Shown in pieces: positions 56,631 to 64,000 of a stretch of DNA of 64,000 bases. Below the pieces are notes generated by a model. The model searched no databases. It had not been told where the DNA came from and saw only the letters and a program-made list of their open reading frames with translations. Position 1 is the first letter of the stretch. Each line of letters starts with the position of its first letter. The position numbers were made by a program, and so were the translations under genes. The stretch spans positions 1,328,501 through 1,392,500 of the forward strand of contig NZ_CP014545.1 in NCBI RefSeq assembly GCF_001586275.1, given 5' to 3'. The DNA is from Sphingorhabdus sp. M41 (GTDB taxonomy: Bacteria; Pseudomonadota; Alphaproteobacteria; Sphingomonadales; Sphingomonadaceae).

Positions 56631-58693
56631 CAGTTGGTCAGTCGCAGTTGCGAGATGTCGTTCGCGATGGAGCGGAAATTGGCCAGCAATTCCGCGCTGT
56701 TGCTGGCGTTGTAGAATTTTCCGGAAGTCGCACAATTGCGCAAATTGGTGATCGAGCTTGAGCTCACACCATTACCAAAGGATACCACCCAAAGCGTGAT
56801 ATTCTGGTTTTTGATGGCGCTGCACATTGCCAGGAAGCGGCTGTTTACCTGTGTTTCGAGTGTCGAATCTGATGGCGCGCTACTCGTGGAAGTTCTGCGG
56901 CGATCATACCATTCTACTCCATAAGAAGTATATTGTGTATTGCTCGTCACCGTGTCGCCATCGGTCATGAAAATCAGGTGGCGGTCAATGGTGCCGCCGG
57001 TTTCCGACGCAGCATTTTCTGAGCCGAAGATCCCCACAGGCGTAAGAAAACGAGCGCCCCAGATTAATCCGATATCGTGATAAGTGCTGCCGATGGCATC
57101 AAGACTGTCAAGATAGCTGTCAAAATCGGCGGGATTGTCCCAGCGCTGCAGTTTGCGCGCTTCGGACGCACAGGTATAGCTGAAATTTCTGTATAACGTA
57201 TTTGAATTAGAAACGGTCGAGTTGGTCCGATCGTTGGTGCTTCCATTATATCGGGCCCAGACGGCGTCATACAGCAGCGGTCCCCATTGCGTGGCAGGAT
57301 CACCGGTGGTCGGCACCCGATTGATATCCAGGTCATATGCGGCCGTGGGTATCGGATCGAAGTTTGTGGTCCTCACAGTTTGCCGTTCTTCGATACAGCC
57401 ATCCCAAGTTATGCCGGTATCCAGTCCCTGGTTGCCGACCGGCAGGTCGACCGAATTGTTCCATGACGAACCGCCTGCTTTCAGCCCGCTGACATTATGC
57501 TCAACCGGCATATAATCATAATGGGAAAAGACCTGTTGCTGTTCGTAAACCGGCGAGTTGACTTGCCGATATTCCCGTCGCTCTACGAGGTCGCGGGTCC
57601 GAAGCTCAATGCGGCAGCGGTCCCACCTGCTGTTATAGTCGGTGCTATAATCGTAACGAATGCCGTCGACATCCTTGAACCAACGGGTGATCTGTTCGCC
57701 CCCGGAGGTCCAGCTATATTCACCATATTTCGGGCCTTCACTTCCAGACATGTCATCATAGTCGTTGGGCTGAAGATCGTCGCAGGCGCGCGAGTTGCGC
57801 ACGTTATAATGTGTGTCAACAGTTTCTGTGCGGCTCCAGCGGTCATCGAAATAATAGCTGCTGCCGTAAAGATAAGGCGTTCCCGCCGTATAATCGACAA
57901 CTACATTTTCCAACCTAGTCCGTGCCACGCGCGATTGATAGGTCCATCGGTCCGCCAGAAAATCATTGGGCAGCAGTTTGCCGACGTTGACATTGGTGCT
58001 GTACGGCATGAAGCCGAAGCGCAGATGTGCGGTATTGGCGCTGCCCGCTGCCGGTGTCGATCCGCAATCTTCGCTGCTGTTTCTTTTCGCCAATGTCTCG
58101 TAGAAACATTTGACCGCCGAGCGCAGCCCTTTGATCCTGGCATTGGAAGCTTCGACATTGCCATTATTACCGCAATAGGAGGTTCCGGTATCCGGGCAGT
58201 TCATCGACCCGGTCGTGTCCAGAACGAACATGACGTCGGTATTGGGAATGCTCATCGAGGCATCGCATTCGACGGCGACGCTTTTGGTGCCGAAGCCGAA
58301 CATCTGCATTACGGCCATGTCGAGTTTCACCGATGCGGTGCCAGTGACGGTCCCGGCATTTTCGGAAAATGTAGACGTTCCTTCATAGGACCCAAAGGCG
58401 TCGGTATCGAAATTCGCCTTGAACATATTCTGGGCTGCCGTGTTGGCCGCATTGTTGTTCGCGGTCCAGCTGCCACTGCTCATTTGACGTCGCCCGGCAA
58501 GGGCTCCGGCATCGCACGCCTGCTGCAAACGCGTCTGCACCAGATAGATGCGACTGACATCAACACCGCCACCAATCATCGCGGCAAGCGGAAAGAGAGC
58601 CATGCCGGCCATCGCAAGCGTGTTACCAGCGGTATTGGTACGCAACTCCTGCAAAAATGACCTTGCAGATTTCATCTTGTTGCTGTCAAACAT
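56630..58693 (-). CDS. TadG-like protein with von Willebrand A domain
   Basis: A 687-residue protein with an N-terminal Tad-type membrane helix (NTLAMAGMALFPLAAMIGGG) and a periplasmic VWA domain. The metal-site motif is FVLDTTGSMN, with D159-x-T-x-S163. A long Tyr/Asp/Asn/Arg-rich insert (about 240-420) interrupts the domain, and the second half of the VWA fold follows (HLIFMTDGDTVTSN and LWVVSFGNGVSSSSI). TadG/VWA proteins are linked to Tad pilus assembly and surface attachment. It is the first gene of a three-gene unit and lies 100 bases from a CtrA-like box. Confidence 0.85.
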   Translation of the reverse strand: MFDSNKMKSARSFLQELRTNTAGNTLAMAGMALFPLAAMIGGGVDVSRIYLVQTRLQQACDAGALAGRRQMSSGSWTANNNAANTAAQNMFKANFDTDAFGSYEGTSTFSENAGTVTGTASVKLDMAVMQMFGFGTKSVAVECDASMSIPNTDVMFVLDTTGSMNCPDTGTSYCGNNGNVEASNARIKGLRSAVKCFYETLAKRNSSEDCGSTPAAGSANTAHLRFGFMPYSTNVNVGKLLPNDFLADRWTYQSRVARTRLENVVVDYTAGTPYLYGSSYYFDDRWSRTETVDTHYNVRNSRACDDLQPNDYDDMSGSEGPKYGEYSWTSGGEQITRWFKDVDGIRYDYSTDYNSRWDRCRIELRTRDLVERREYRQVNSPVYEQQQVFSHYDYMPVEHNVSGLKAGGSSWNNSVDLPVGNQGLDTGITWDGCIEERQTVRTTNFDPIPTAAYDLDINRVPTTGDPATQWGPLLYDAVWARYNGSTNDRTNSTVSNSNTLYRNFSYTCASEARKLQRWDNPADFDSYLDSLDAIGSTYHDIGLIWGARFLTPVGIFGSENAASETGGTIDRHLIFMTDGDTVTSNTQYTSYGVEWYDRRRTSTSSAPSDSTLETQVNSRFLAMCSAIKNQNITLWVVSFGNGVSSSSITNLRNCATSGKFYNASNSAELLANFRSIANDISQLRLTN

Positions 58694-58793
58694 TCCGTAG
58701 CCCTTGATCTGTGCGACGATAATTGCGCCGATAAATTTCTTTTCGGTCTGCCTGATAGGGAAAAAAGGGTTAGGGACGGCGCAATAGGCTTGG

Positions 58794-58808
58794 TTAACGC
58801 GACGTTTA
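58794..58808 (-). promoter_or_regulatory. Near-consensus CtrA box between tadG-like gene and the NDUFAF6-like gene
   Basis: The sequence is TTAA-N7-TTTA on the plus strand, one base from the TTAA-N7-TTAA CtrA consensus of Caulobacter. On the minus strand TTAACCAA extends the half-site and is one mismatch from TTAACCAT. It lies about 100 bases upstream of the TadG-like start codon. CtrA controls pilus genes in Caulobacter, so regulation of this unit is plausible but unproven. Confidence 0.45.
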
Positions 58809-58839
58809 CCTTGATTTCGGGCGGAAAAGCGTTGACGTC

Positions 58840-59517
58840 ATGTCCATGTCTGACACGGTTTTACAACTCGAGCCATTGCACAGGTTAGTTCTGGCCTATG
58901 CAAGGCAAAAGGACCGCTCTCGGTACGCGATGCTATTCGCGCTCGATGCCCGCTTCGCGGAGGTTATCCGCTCGACATCGGAAATATTGATCGGACAGAT
59001 GCGGTTAACCTGGTGGCGGGATATATTAACCAAGCCGGCAGCAGATCGTCCGGCGGGCGAACCGCTGGTCGAGCACATCAATATTTTCGAGGAGAAGGGT
59101 GAGAGCCTGGCTCCGCTTTTGGTCCTGCTGGATGGATGGGAAGCGATGCTCGATGATTTTCCCTGGGAGGATCGTCAGTTTGACAATTATGCCGAAGCCC
59201 GTGGCGGCGGAACATTCGAATTTGCTCTGGCGGGTGGAAAATCGCTGAGCGAAGAGCAGGCGGAGCTGGGCAGGGCCTGGGCCTTGTGGGACTTTGCCCG
59301 CCATTGTTCGGACGCAAATATGCGGCACTCCGCGTTCGAGCGCTGTACGGAGATTGTGGCATCCCGGCCGCAGCCCGATTTTGACAGAAGCGGACGACCG
59401 CTCTCAATCCTCTGCAAACTGATGATTCGCGATGTTAGGAAGGGCCAATTGACTGCCGATCTCTATAATCCTGCCAGCGCCGCACGGATAATCTGGCACG
59501 GGATATCTGGTCACTAG
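58840..59517 (+). CDS. Squalene/phytoene synthase-fold protein, NDUFAF6-like
   Basis: A 225-residue protein with the isoprenoid synthase fold of the squalene/phytoene synthase family. RYAMLFALDARFAEV, STSEILIGQMRLTWWRD and QFDNYAEARGGGTFEF resemble NDUFAF6, a complex I assembly factor. The two DxxxD magnesium motifs of real synthases are not present, so catalysis of prenyl condensation is unlikely. It is short for the family (synthases are usually 280 or more). ATG 58840 or 58846 could start it. It shares its upstream region with the divergent tad genes. Confidence 0.78.
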   Translation: MSMSDTVLQLEPLHRLVLAYARQKDRSRYAMLFALDARFAEVIRSTSEILIGQMRLTWWRDILTKPAADRPAGEPLVEHINIFEEKGESLAPLLVLLDGWEAMLDDFPWEDRQFDNYAEARGGGTFEFALAGGKSLSEEQAELGRAWALWDFARHCSDANMRHSAFERCTEIVASRPQPDFDRSGRPLSILCKLMIRDVRKGQLTADLYNPASAARIIWHGISGH

Positions 59518-59548
59518 ACCGACAGTCGCTGATCTGCGGATTTGGCTG

Positions 59549-60016
59549 ATGAAGAAATTTGCCGCCGGTGCTGCCGGTATATTGTTATTGCTGACGGCCG
59601 GTCTGTTCCTGTGGATTGGTGCACAGGGGCAGGATGTTCCCATTCCCGAAGCACCACCACCGCCAGAACCGGCTGACCCCGAGAGCTTGCCGGAAGCGGA
59701 GCTGGATGCGCAAACGGTGGGTCCTGCACCGCCAACGCCGCCGAAAGCCTATAAGGCGTCCCGCGAAGAAATGCGGTTCAACCGCTATGACCGCAATCGC
59801 GACGAGATTATCACGCGTCTCGAGATGATGAGCAGTCGCACCGATTCGTTCCGGAAGCTCGACAAGGACGGCAATAATCTACTGACGTTCGAGGAATGGG
59901 CGGTTGCCACCAGTGACCGCTTTGCCGGAGCGGATGCCAACGGCAATGGCCAGCTGACCCGCACGGAATTTCGCACGACGCGACCCAAGCGTAGTGCGCC
60001 GCGGTGCAAATGCTAG
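59549..60016 (+). CDS. EF-hand calcium-binding protein, envelope-anchored
   Basis: A 155-residue protein. An N-terminal hydrophobic segment (AAGILLLLTAGLFLWIGA) is a signal peptide or membrane anchor. A proline-rich stretch (PIPEAPPPPEPADPE) follows, then EF-hand loops: DRNRDEIITRLE (about 80-91), DKDGNNLLTFEE (about 104-115), and DANGNGQLTRTE (about 128-139). The second and third are canonical; the first is less complete. The function is unknown. It begins 31 bases after the NDUFAF6-like gene and ends 9 bases before the convergent trmFO. Confidence 0.85.
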   Translation: MKKFAAGAAGILLLLTAGLFLWIGAQGQDVPIPEAPPPPEPADPESLPEAELDAQTVGPAPPTPPKAYKASREEMRFNRYDRNRDEIITRLEMMSSRTDSFRKLDKDGNNLLTFEEWAVATSDRFAGADANGNGQLTRTEFRTTRPKRSAPRCKC

Positions 60017-60025
60017 GCGCAGGGC

Positions 60026-61378
60026 TTAAGCGAGTTGCAGGCCCTGTGCCGACAAAGGTTGCAGCCACTGGGCGAAATCTTCCCGGGCGCGCTTGGTATA
60101 AGCTTCCTTGCGTTCCTTCTTCTTGATCCGCTGTTCGAAGGGAGGGAATAGCCCGAAATTGACGTTCATCGGCTGATAGTCGCGCGCATCGGCGCCGCCG
60201 GTAATATGCGACAGCAACGCGCCAAATGCCGTGGTCTGCGGCGGCAGGGTGAAGGGTTCGCCGCGGATTTCCGCAGCGACCATCCGGCCAACCATCAATC
60301 CGACCGCCGAACTTTCGACATAGCCCTCGCAGCCGGTTATCTGGCCGGCGAAACGGATATGCGGCGCTTTCTTCAGGCGCAGCTCCTTGTCGAGCAGCTT
60401 GGGCGCGTTGATGAAGGTGTTACGGTGGAGGCCACCCATGCGCGCGAACTCGGCATTTTCCAGACCGGGAATGGATTTGAGCAGATCAGCCTGCGCGCCA
60501 TATTTGAGCTTGGTCTGGAATCCGACCATGTTCCAGAGCGTGCCGAGTGCATTATCCTGACGGAGCTGGACCACTGCATATTCGCTCTGGCCCGTGTGGG
60601 CGTTGGTCAGGCCGACCGGCTTCATCGGACCGAAGCGCAATGTTTCAGGACCGCGCGAGGCCATCACTTCAATCGGCATACAGCCTTCGAAATAGGGGGT
60701 GTCCTTTTCCCATTGCTTGAAGTCGGTTTTATCGCCGTCGAGCAGTCCCTGGATGAACGCTTCATATTGATCGCGATCCATCGGGCAATTGATATAATCC
60801 TTGCCATCGCCTTCCGGTCCGACCTTGTCCCAGCGCGACTGCATCCAGGCGATGTCCATGTTGATGCTGTCTTTATAGACGATCGGGGCAATGGCATCGA
60901 AAAAGGCGAGCGAATCCTCGCCGGTGGCAGCGCCGATGCTTTCTGCGAGCGTCATGGCGGTGAGCGGGCCGGTAGCGACGATGGTCAGTCCGCTTTCGGG
61001 CAGCTGGTCAATCCGCTCGCGGACAATTTCGATATTGGGATGTTCGCTGAGCCGCTTGGTTACGCCTTCCGAGAAATGATCACGGTCGACGGCCAGCGCC
61101 GAGCCGGCGGGCAGGCGGTGCTTGTCGCCTTCGCCGATGATGATCGAATTGAGATCGCGCATTTCCTGATGGAGCAGGCCGACGGCATTTTTCTCTGCGT
61201 CATCGGAGCGGAAGCTGTTCGAGCAGACAAGTTCGGCCAGACCCTCTGTCTGATGGGCAGGTGTCATTTCGCCGCTGCCCCGCATCTCGGAAAGGCGCAC
61301 TTTTATGCCCTGTTCCGCGAGTTGCCATGCTGCTTCCGACCCGGCGAGTCCGCCACCGATAATATGTACATCTGTCAT
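60026..61378 (-). CDS. trmFO: Methylenetetrahydrofolate-tRNA-(uracil-5-)-methyltransferase TrmFO
   Basis: A 450-residue FAD- and folate-dependent enzyme that methylates U54 in tRNA. The N-terminal nucleotide-binding motif is [19 protein letters not shown], and later signatures are [19 protein letters not shown] and YNCPMD-like [12 protein letters not shown]. The C-terminal [18 protein letters not shown] is a GidA/TrmFO-class motif. The start at ATG 61378 gives a normal N-terminus; the frame extends to 61426 without support. TrmFO is common in alphaproteobacteria, which often lack TrmA. Confidence 0.93.
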   Translation of the reverse strand: MTDVHIIGGGLAGSEAAWQLAEQGIKVRLSEMRGSGEMTPAHQTEGLAELVCSNSFRSDDAEKNAVGLLHQEMRDLNSIIIGEGDKHRLPAGSALAVDRDHFSEGVTKRLSEHPNIEIVRERIDQLPESGLTIVATGPLTAMTLAESIGAATGEDSLAFFDAIAPIVYKDSINMDIAWMQSRWDKVGPEGDGKDYINCPMDRDQYEAFIQGLLDGDKTDFKQWEKDTPYFEGCMPIEVMASRGPETLRFGPMKPVGLTNAHTGQSEYAVVQLRQDNALGTLWNMVGFQTKLKYGAQADLLKSIPGLENAEFARMGGLHRNTFINAPKLLDKELRLKKAPHIRFAGQITGCEGYVESSAVGLMVGRMVAAEIRGEPFTLPPQTTAFGALLSHITGGADARDYQPMNVNFGLFPPFEQRIKKKERKEAYTKRAREDFAQWLQPLSAQGLQLA

Positions 61379-61475
61379 GCGCGCCTTACTGTTGTGGTAA
61401 GGCCCTAATGTCAATCTGGCAGTCACGCTCTTTGCGTGTTAGAGGCGAATCCGACGTGGGGGAGACAATATTCCG

Positions 61476-62165
61476 ATGAAAAGCGCATTTGCCGAAAACA
61501 GACCATTTCTGCTGCTCAGCCTGCTGTTCGGCATCAGCTATTATTTTGCCTGCGTCCTGAACAATCCGGAACTTCCGGAACCGCTGATTGTCGTCTGGAA
61601 GGGTCTCGGAGTCAGCTTTCTGGCGATTTACGCCCTGATCCGGCTGCACCGTCTGGACGGCAAAATTGTCGGAGCGATCATGGCATTTGGTGCGATCGGC
61701 GACATGACCCTGGAATATGACATGCGGATCGGTGCCGGAGCGTTTCTCATTGGCCATCTTGTCGCAATCGGCTTCTATTCCCGCTATCGTCGCCACAAAC
61801 TGGGTCTGAGCCAGAAGATATTTGCGATTCTTCTGGTGCCGCTGTCGGTATTGATTGCATGGGCATTGCCTTCCAACAGGGGCGACGCATTGACCATCGC
61901 AATCTACTGTCTGTCGGTGGCGGCGATGGCGTCCATGGCGTGGACCAGCCGTTTCTCCCGCTACCAGGTCGGTGCGGGAGCGATTCTGTTTCTCGTTTCA
62001 GACCTGCTGATATTTGCGCGGATGGGCCCGATGGAAACCAGCATCATACCGACATTGCTGGTCTGGCCTTTCTATTATTTCGGTCAGTTCATGATCGCGA
62101 CGGGAATTGTCAGAACACTAAGGCACGAAATGGCAGCGGACAGCGCCGACCCGGTTCACGCCTGA
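61476..62165 (+). CDS. YhhN-family membrane protein (lysoplasmalogenase-like)
   Basis: A 229-residue polytopic inner-membrane protein with about eight hydrophobic helices. The conserved family motif is FGAIGDMTLEYD, and FLVSDLLIFARMGP holds the second aspartate motif. Characterised members (TMEM86 and a Legionella lysoplasmalogenase) cleave vinyl-ether lipids, but the bacterial substrate is often unknown. It is divergent from trmFO. Its end overlaps the convergent TauD-like gene by ten bases. Confidence 0.83.
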   Translation: MKSAFAENRPFLLLSLLFGISYYFACVLNNPELPEPLIVVWKGLGVSFLAIYALIRLHRLDGKIVGAIMAFGAIGDMTLEYDMRIGAGAFLIGHLVAIGFYSRYRRHKLGLSQKIFAILLVPLSVLIAWALPSNRGDALTIAIYCLSVAAMASMAWTSRFSRYQVGAGAILFLVSDLLIFARMGPMETSIIPTLLVWPFYYFGQFMIATGIVRTLRHEMAADSADPVHA

Positions 62166-62992
62166 TAAGCGGCTATAGTGGTCCGGTGAAGCAACCGGTC
62201 ATGCCCGTCATAGCCGCCGGTCGCGCAATGCAGGACAGAACGATTGTCCCACATGACCAGCATATTCGGCTGCCATTGGTGGCGATAGACAAATTCGTCG
62301 CGGCTTTGCCAGGCATATAGTTGCTGCAGCAGGGGCAGGGCCTCTTCCTGCGCCATGCCTTCAAAGCCTATTATATAGCCGAGGCAGCTGAACAGTCCGG
62401 GGCGTCCGGTTTCCGGATGTTCGCGGATCAGCGGATGGGTCTGGGTCTCGCGGGCGGACTCATCGGGACGGATCGCCATGCTGCGCCCCTCGTCCTTTTC
62501 GCCATAGGCGCCGTCGGGAGCGTAGGCCATTTGCGCGCTGTGAATCGCGACAAGGCCTTCATATTTTTCCCGCATTTCCGGCGGCATCGCATCGAGCGCT
62601 GCATGTTGATTGGCGAATAATGTGTCGCCGCCGACAGGGGGAATGGTGATGCCCAGCAGACAGGTTCCCGCTGGCGGACGGGCCTGAAAGCTCCAGTCGC
62701 TGTGCCAGTTCTCGGCGAACAACGGCGATTTCTCGTCTGCATCGCGCCGGATGGCTGCAATATGCTGACGGCCCTCAATCGGATCGAAAAACGGGTCAAG
62801 GCCGAAGGCGCCGAAATATTGGGTAAACCGCTCCAGATCGTCATCATTCATGGCCTGGTCCGGGAAGGACAGCACATGATGTTGCAGCCAGGCAGAGCGG
62901 ATTTGGCCAATATCGTCAGCGGAAAGCGGCTGTGTCAGGTCGATACCCGTCACCTCGGCTCCGCAGGCTTGCCCGGATGGTGTGACCTTCAT
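62156..62992 (-). CDS. TauD/TfdA-family alpha-ketoglutarate-dependent dioxygenase
   Basis: A 278-residue non-haem iron dioxygenase. The iron-binding triad is H97-x-D99 (in ENWHSDWSF) and H255 (in SVLHCATGGY), with R270 for 2-oxoglutarate, positions close to E. coli TauD (H99, D101, H255, R270). Substrate is not fixed by these motifs; TauD acts on taurine, TfdA on phenoxyacetates. A TauE/SafE permease occurs 45 kb away, but not in the same operon. Function beyond the family is unknown. Confidence 0.88.
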   Translation of the reverse strand: MKVTPSGQACGAEVTGIDLTQPLSADDIGQIRSAWLQHHVLSFPDQAMNDDDLERFTQYFGAFGLDPFFDPIEGRQHIAAIRRDADEKSPLFAENWHSDWSFQARPPAGTCLLGITIPPVGGDTLFANQHAALDAMPPEMREKYEGLVAIHSAQMAYAPDGAYGEKDEGRSMAIRPDESARETQTHPLIREHPETGRPGLFSCLGYIIGFEGMAQEEALPLLQQLYAWQSRDEFVYRHQWQPNMLVMWDNRSVLHCATGGYDGHDRLLHRTTIAAYQA

Positions 62993-63016
62993 CAGCTTTC
63001 CCCTCGATATTATTCT

Positions 63017-63042
63017 CGTTCGTGCGGAGCCTGTCGACGCAC
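63017..63042 (-). repeat. Palindromic repeat (second family), copy a, inverted
   Basis: Begins CGTTCGTGCGGAG and continues to TGTCGACGCAC. It is an imperfect reverse complement of copy b, 18 bases away, with about five mismatches in 26. It lies between the TauD-like start and the gyrA end. Confidence 0.75.
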
Positions 63043-63060
63043 CTCTTTCTGGTGGGAGGC

Positions 63061-63087
63061 GTCCTTCGACAAGCTCAGGACGAACGG
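63061..63087 (+). repeat. Palindromic repeat (second family), copy b, forward
   Basis: GTCCTTCGACAAGC followed by TCAGGACGAACGG, with GTCCT/AGGAC symmetry inside. It ends 7 bases from the gyrA stop codon. With copy a it can form a long hairpin. The GACGAACGG end is shared with the family near dnaG, suggesting related elements. Confidence 0.75.
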
Positions 63088-63094
63088 TATTGGA

Positions 63095-64000
63095 TCATTC
63101 GGCTGAATCGTCCGGTTCATCCGTTATTGCCACATCGCCGTCCGAAACGCCCTGATCGACCATTTCCTCGACCACGGCTTCTTCGGCTTCGTTTTCCGGC
63201 TCTTCTTCCTCGTCAATCTTGGCAGCGCCGACGACATGTTCGCCCTTGGCGACGTCGAACAATTTGACGCCCGAGCTGTTCCGTCCAATCACCCGCATAT
63301 CCGCTACTTTCATGCGGATCAGCTTTGCCTGGTCGGTGACCAGCATGACCTGCTCGTCGTCCGATGCCCGGAAGCTGGCAACGACCGTGCCATTGCGCTT
63401 GATATTGTCGATGTTGAGAATGCCCTGACCGCCGCGGCCCGACTGGCGATATTCATAAGCGCTCGAGCGCTTGCCATAGCCATTGGCGCAGACGGTGAGG
63501 ATGAAATCCTCGGTCTCGCTGAATTCGGCCATGCGTTCGGCGGACAGTTCGGGAGCGTTCTCATTGTCCTTCCACGGAGCGGCCTTGAGATACTGGTCGC
63601 GTTCCTCGGTCGAAGCTTCGAAACCGCGCAGGACCGACAGCGAGATGACTTCGTCATCGCCCTTCAGCGCAATACCGCGGACACCGGTGGATGTCCGGCT
63701 CTGGAAAGAGCGCACGGCATCACCGGCGAAGCGGATGGCCTTGCCGTTCTTGGTTGCGAGCAGGACATCGTCATTGTCGGTCAGCAATTCGACGCCGATC
63801 AGGCGATCATCGCTGCCTTCGTCAAATTTCATCGCGAATTTGCCATTGGAAGGCACGTTGGTGAAACTGTCCATGCTGTTGCGCCGGACGCCGCCTTTGG
63901 CAGTGGCGAACATCACGTGCAGCGCCGCCCATTCCGCCTCGTCTTCGGGCAATGGCAAGACCGTCGAAATTACTTCCCCGTCCGCCAGCGGCAGCAGGTT
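63095..64000 (-). CDS. gyrA: DNA gyrase subunit A, C-terminal part
   Basis: A partial gene that begins beyond the window's right end; the visible 301 residues are the C-terminal beta-propeller. Blade repeats are visible (NLLPLADGEVIS, VMFATAKGGVRRN, DDVLLATKNGKAIRF, FILTVCANGYGKRS, VMLVTDQAKLIRMK). The GyrA-box equivalent is QSGRGGQGI. The end is an acidic tail (DEEEEPENEAEEAVVEEM), typical of GyrA. The stop is TGA at 63095-63097. The catalytic tyrosine region lies outside the window. Confidence 0.95.
   Translation of the reverse strand, partial: NLLPLADGEVISTVLPLPEDEAEWAALHVMFATAKGGVRRNSMDSFTNVPSNGKFAMKFDEGSDDRLIGVELLTDNDDVLLATKNGKAIRFAGDAVRSFQSRTSTGVRGIALKGDDEVISLSVLRGFEASTEERDQYLKAAPWKDNENAPELSAERMAEFSETEDFILTVCANGYGKRSSAYEYRQSGRGGQGILNIDNIKRNGTVVASFRASDDEQVMLVTDQAKLIRMKVADMRVIGRNSSGVKLFDVAKGEHVVGAAKIDEEEEPENEAEEAVVEEMVDQGVSDGDVAITDEPDDSAE

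Noticed and set aside
57497-58660. A 387-codon plus-strand frame opposite the TadG-like gene
   Set aside because: TadG-like gene has membrane helix, VWA motif and operon context; the opposite frame has none.

Overview
This is a contiguous stretch of an alphaproteobacterial chromosome, most likely from the Sphingomonadales (a Sphingorhabdus/Parasphingorhabdus/Sphingopyxis-like sphingomonad of moderate GC content). The evidence is gene order: divL-tsaE-amgK-murU-addB-addA-trxA, recG facing sdhE-mfd, yqeY-dnaG-rpoD, eno-ftsB-pdhA-pdhB with a lipoyl domain on E1 beta. Short inverted repeats containing the words CTCGACACGAACGG and CAAGCTCAGGACGAACGG, which I recall from sphingomonad genomes, support it. 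Almost all of the window is core genome. Genes are tightly packed, with many 4-bp stop/start overlaps and three convergent pairs whose stop codons overlap.

Layout. 0.1-11 kb: a co-directional run of cell-cycle pseudokinase DivL, tRNA modification (TsaE), MurNAc recycling (AmgK, MurU) and the AddAB recombination nuclease, then thioredoxin. 11.4-13.5 kb: argJ and an inositol-monophosphatase-family gene on the minus strand. 13.5-17.5 kb: a small secreted protein, secA and a TauE/SafE permease. 17.5-18.1 kb: a gene-poor gap. 18-24 kb: two cyclic-di-GMP proteins around moaA-nadK-tRNA-Asn. 23.5-36 kb: mfd-sdhE, recG, PilZ, tyrS, a DOMON-like/NamZ pair and a MoxR/VWA pair. 36-41 kb: the macromolecular synthesis operon yqeY-dnaG-rpoD (transcribed right to left), into which a GIY-YIG nuclease gene with palindromic repeats has been inserted. 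41-47.5 kb: carA and carB, separated by four accessory genes including a PIN-type toxin-antitoxin pair. 47.6-51 kb: greA, a rhomboid protease and a five-gene operon of small envelope-stress proteins. 51-55.3 kb: enolase, FtsB and pyruvate dehydrogenase E1. 55.3-58.7 kb: TadE/TadE/TadG pseudopilin-type genes. 58.8-64 kb: an NDUFAF6-like protein, an EF-hand protein, trmFO, a YhhN family gene, a TauD-like dioxygenase and the 3' end of gyrA.

How the genes work together. AmgK and MurU convert MurNAc to UDP-MurNAc. A DUF1343/NamZ muramidase without a visible signal peptide, 28 kb away, could supply free MurNAc to them. Cyclic-di-GMP signalling is represented by a diguanylate cyclase, a degenerate-GGDEF/EAL phosphodiesterase and a PilZ protein. 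DivL and a CtrA-like box in front of the tad genes fit the CtrA cell-cycle circuit.

The most unusual features are the GIY-YIG gene whose 3' end is built from palindromic repeats and overlaps the dnaG start, the small secreted ORF with stem-loops upstream of secA (SecM-like layout), and a lysine/alanine-rich histone-like membrane protein heading the envelope operon. All calls come from reading the sequence and remembered family motifs; no database search was run.
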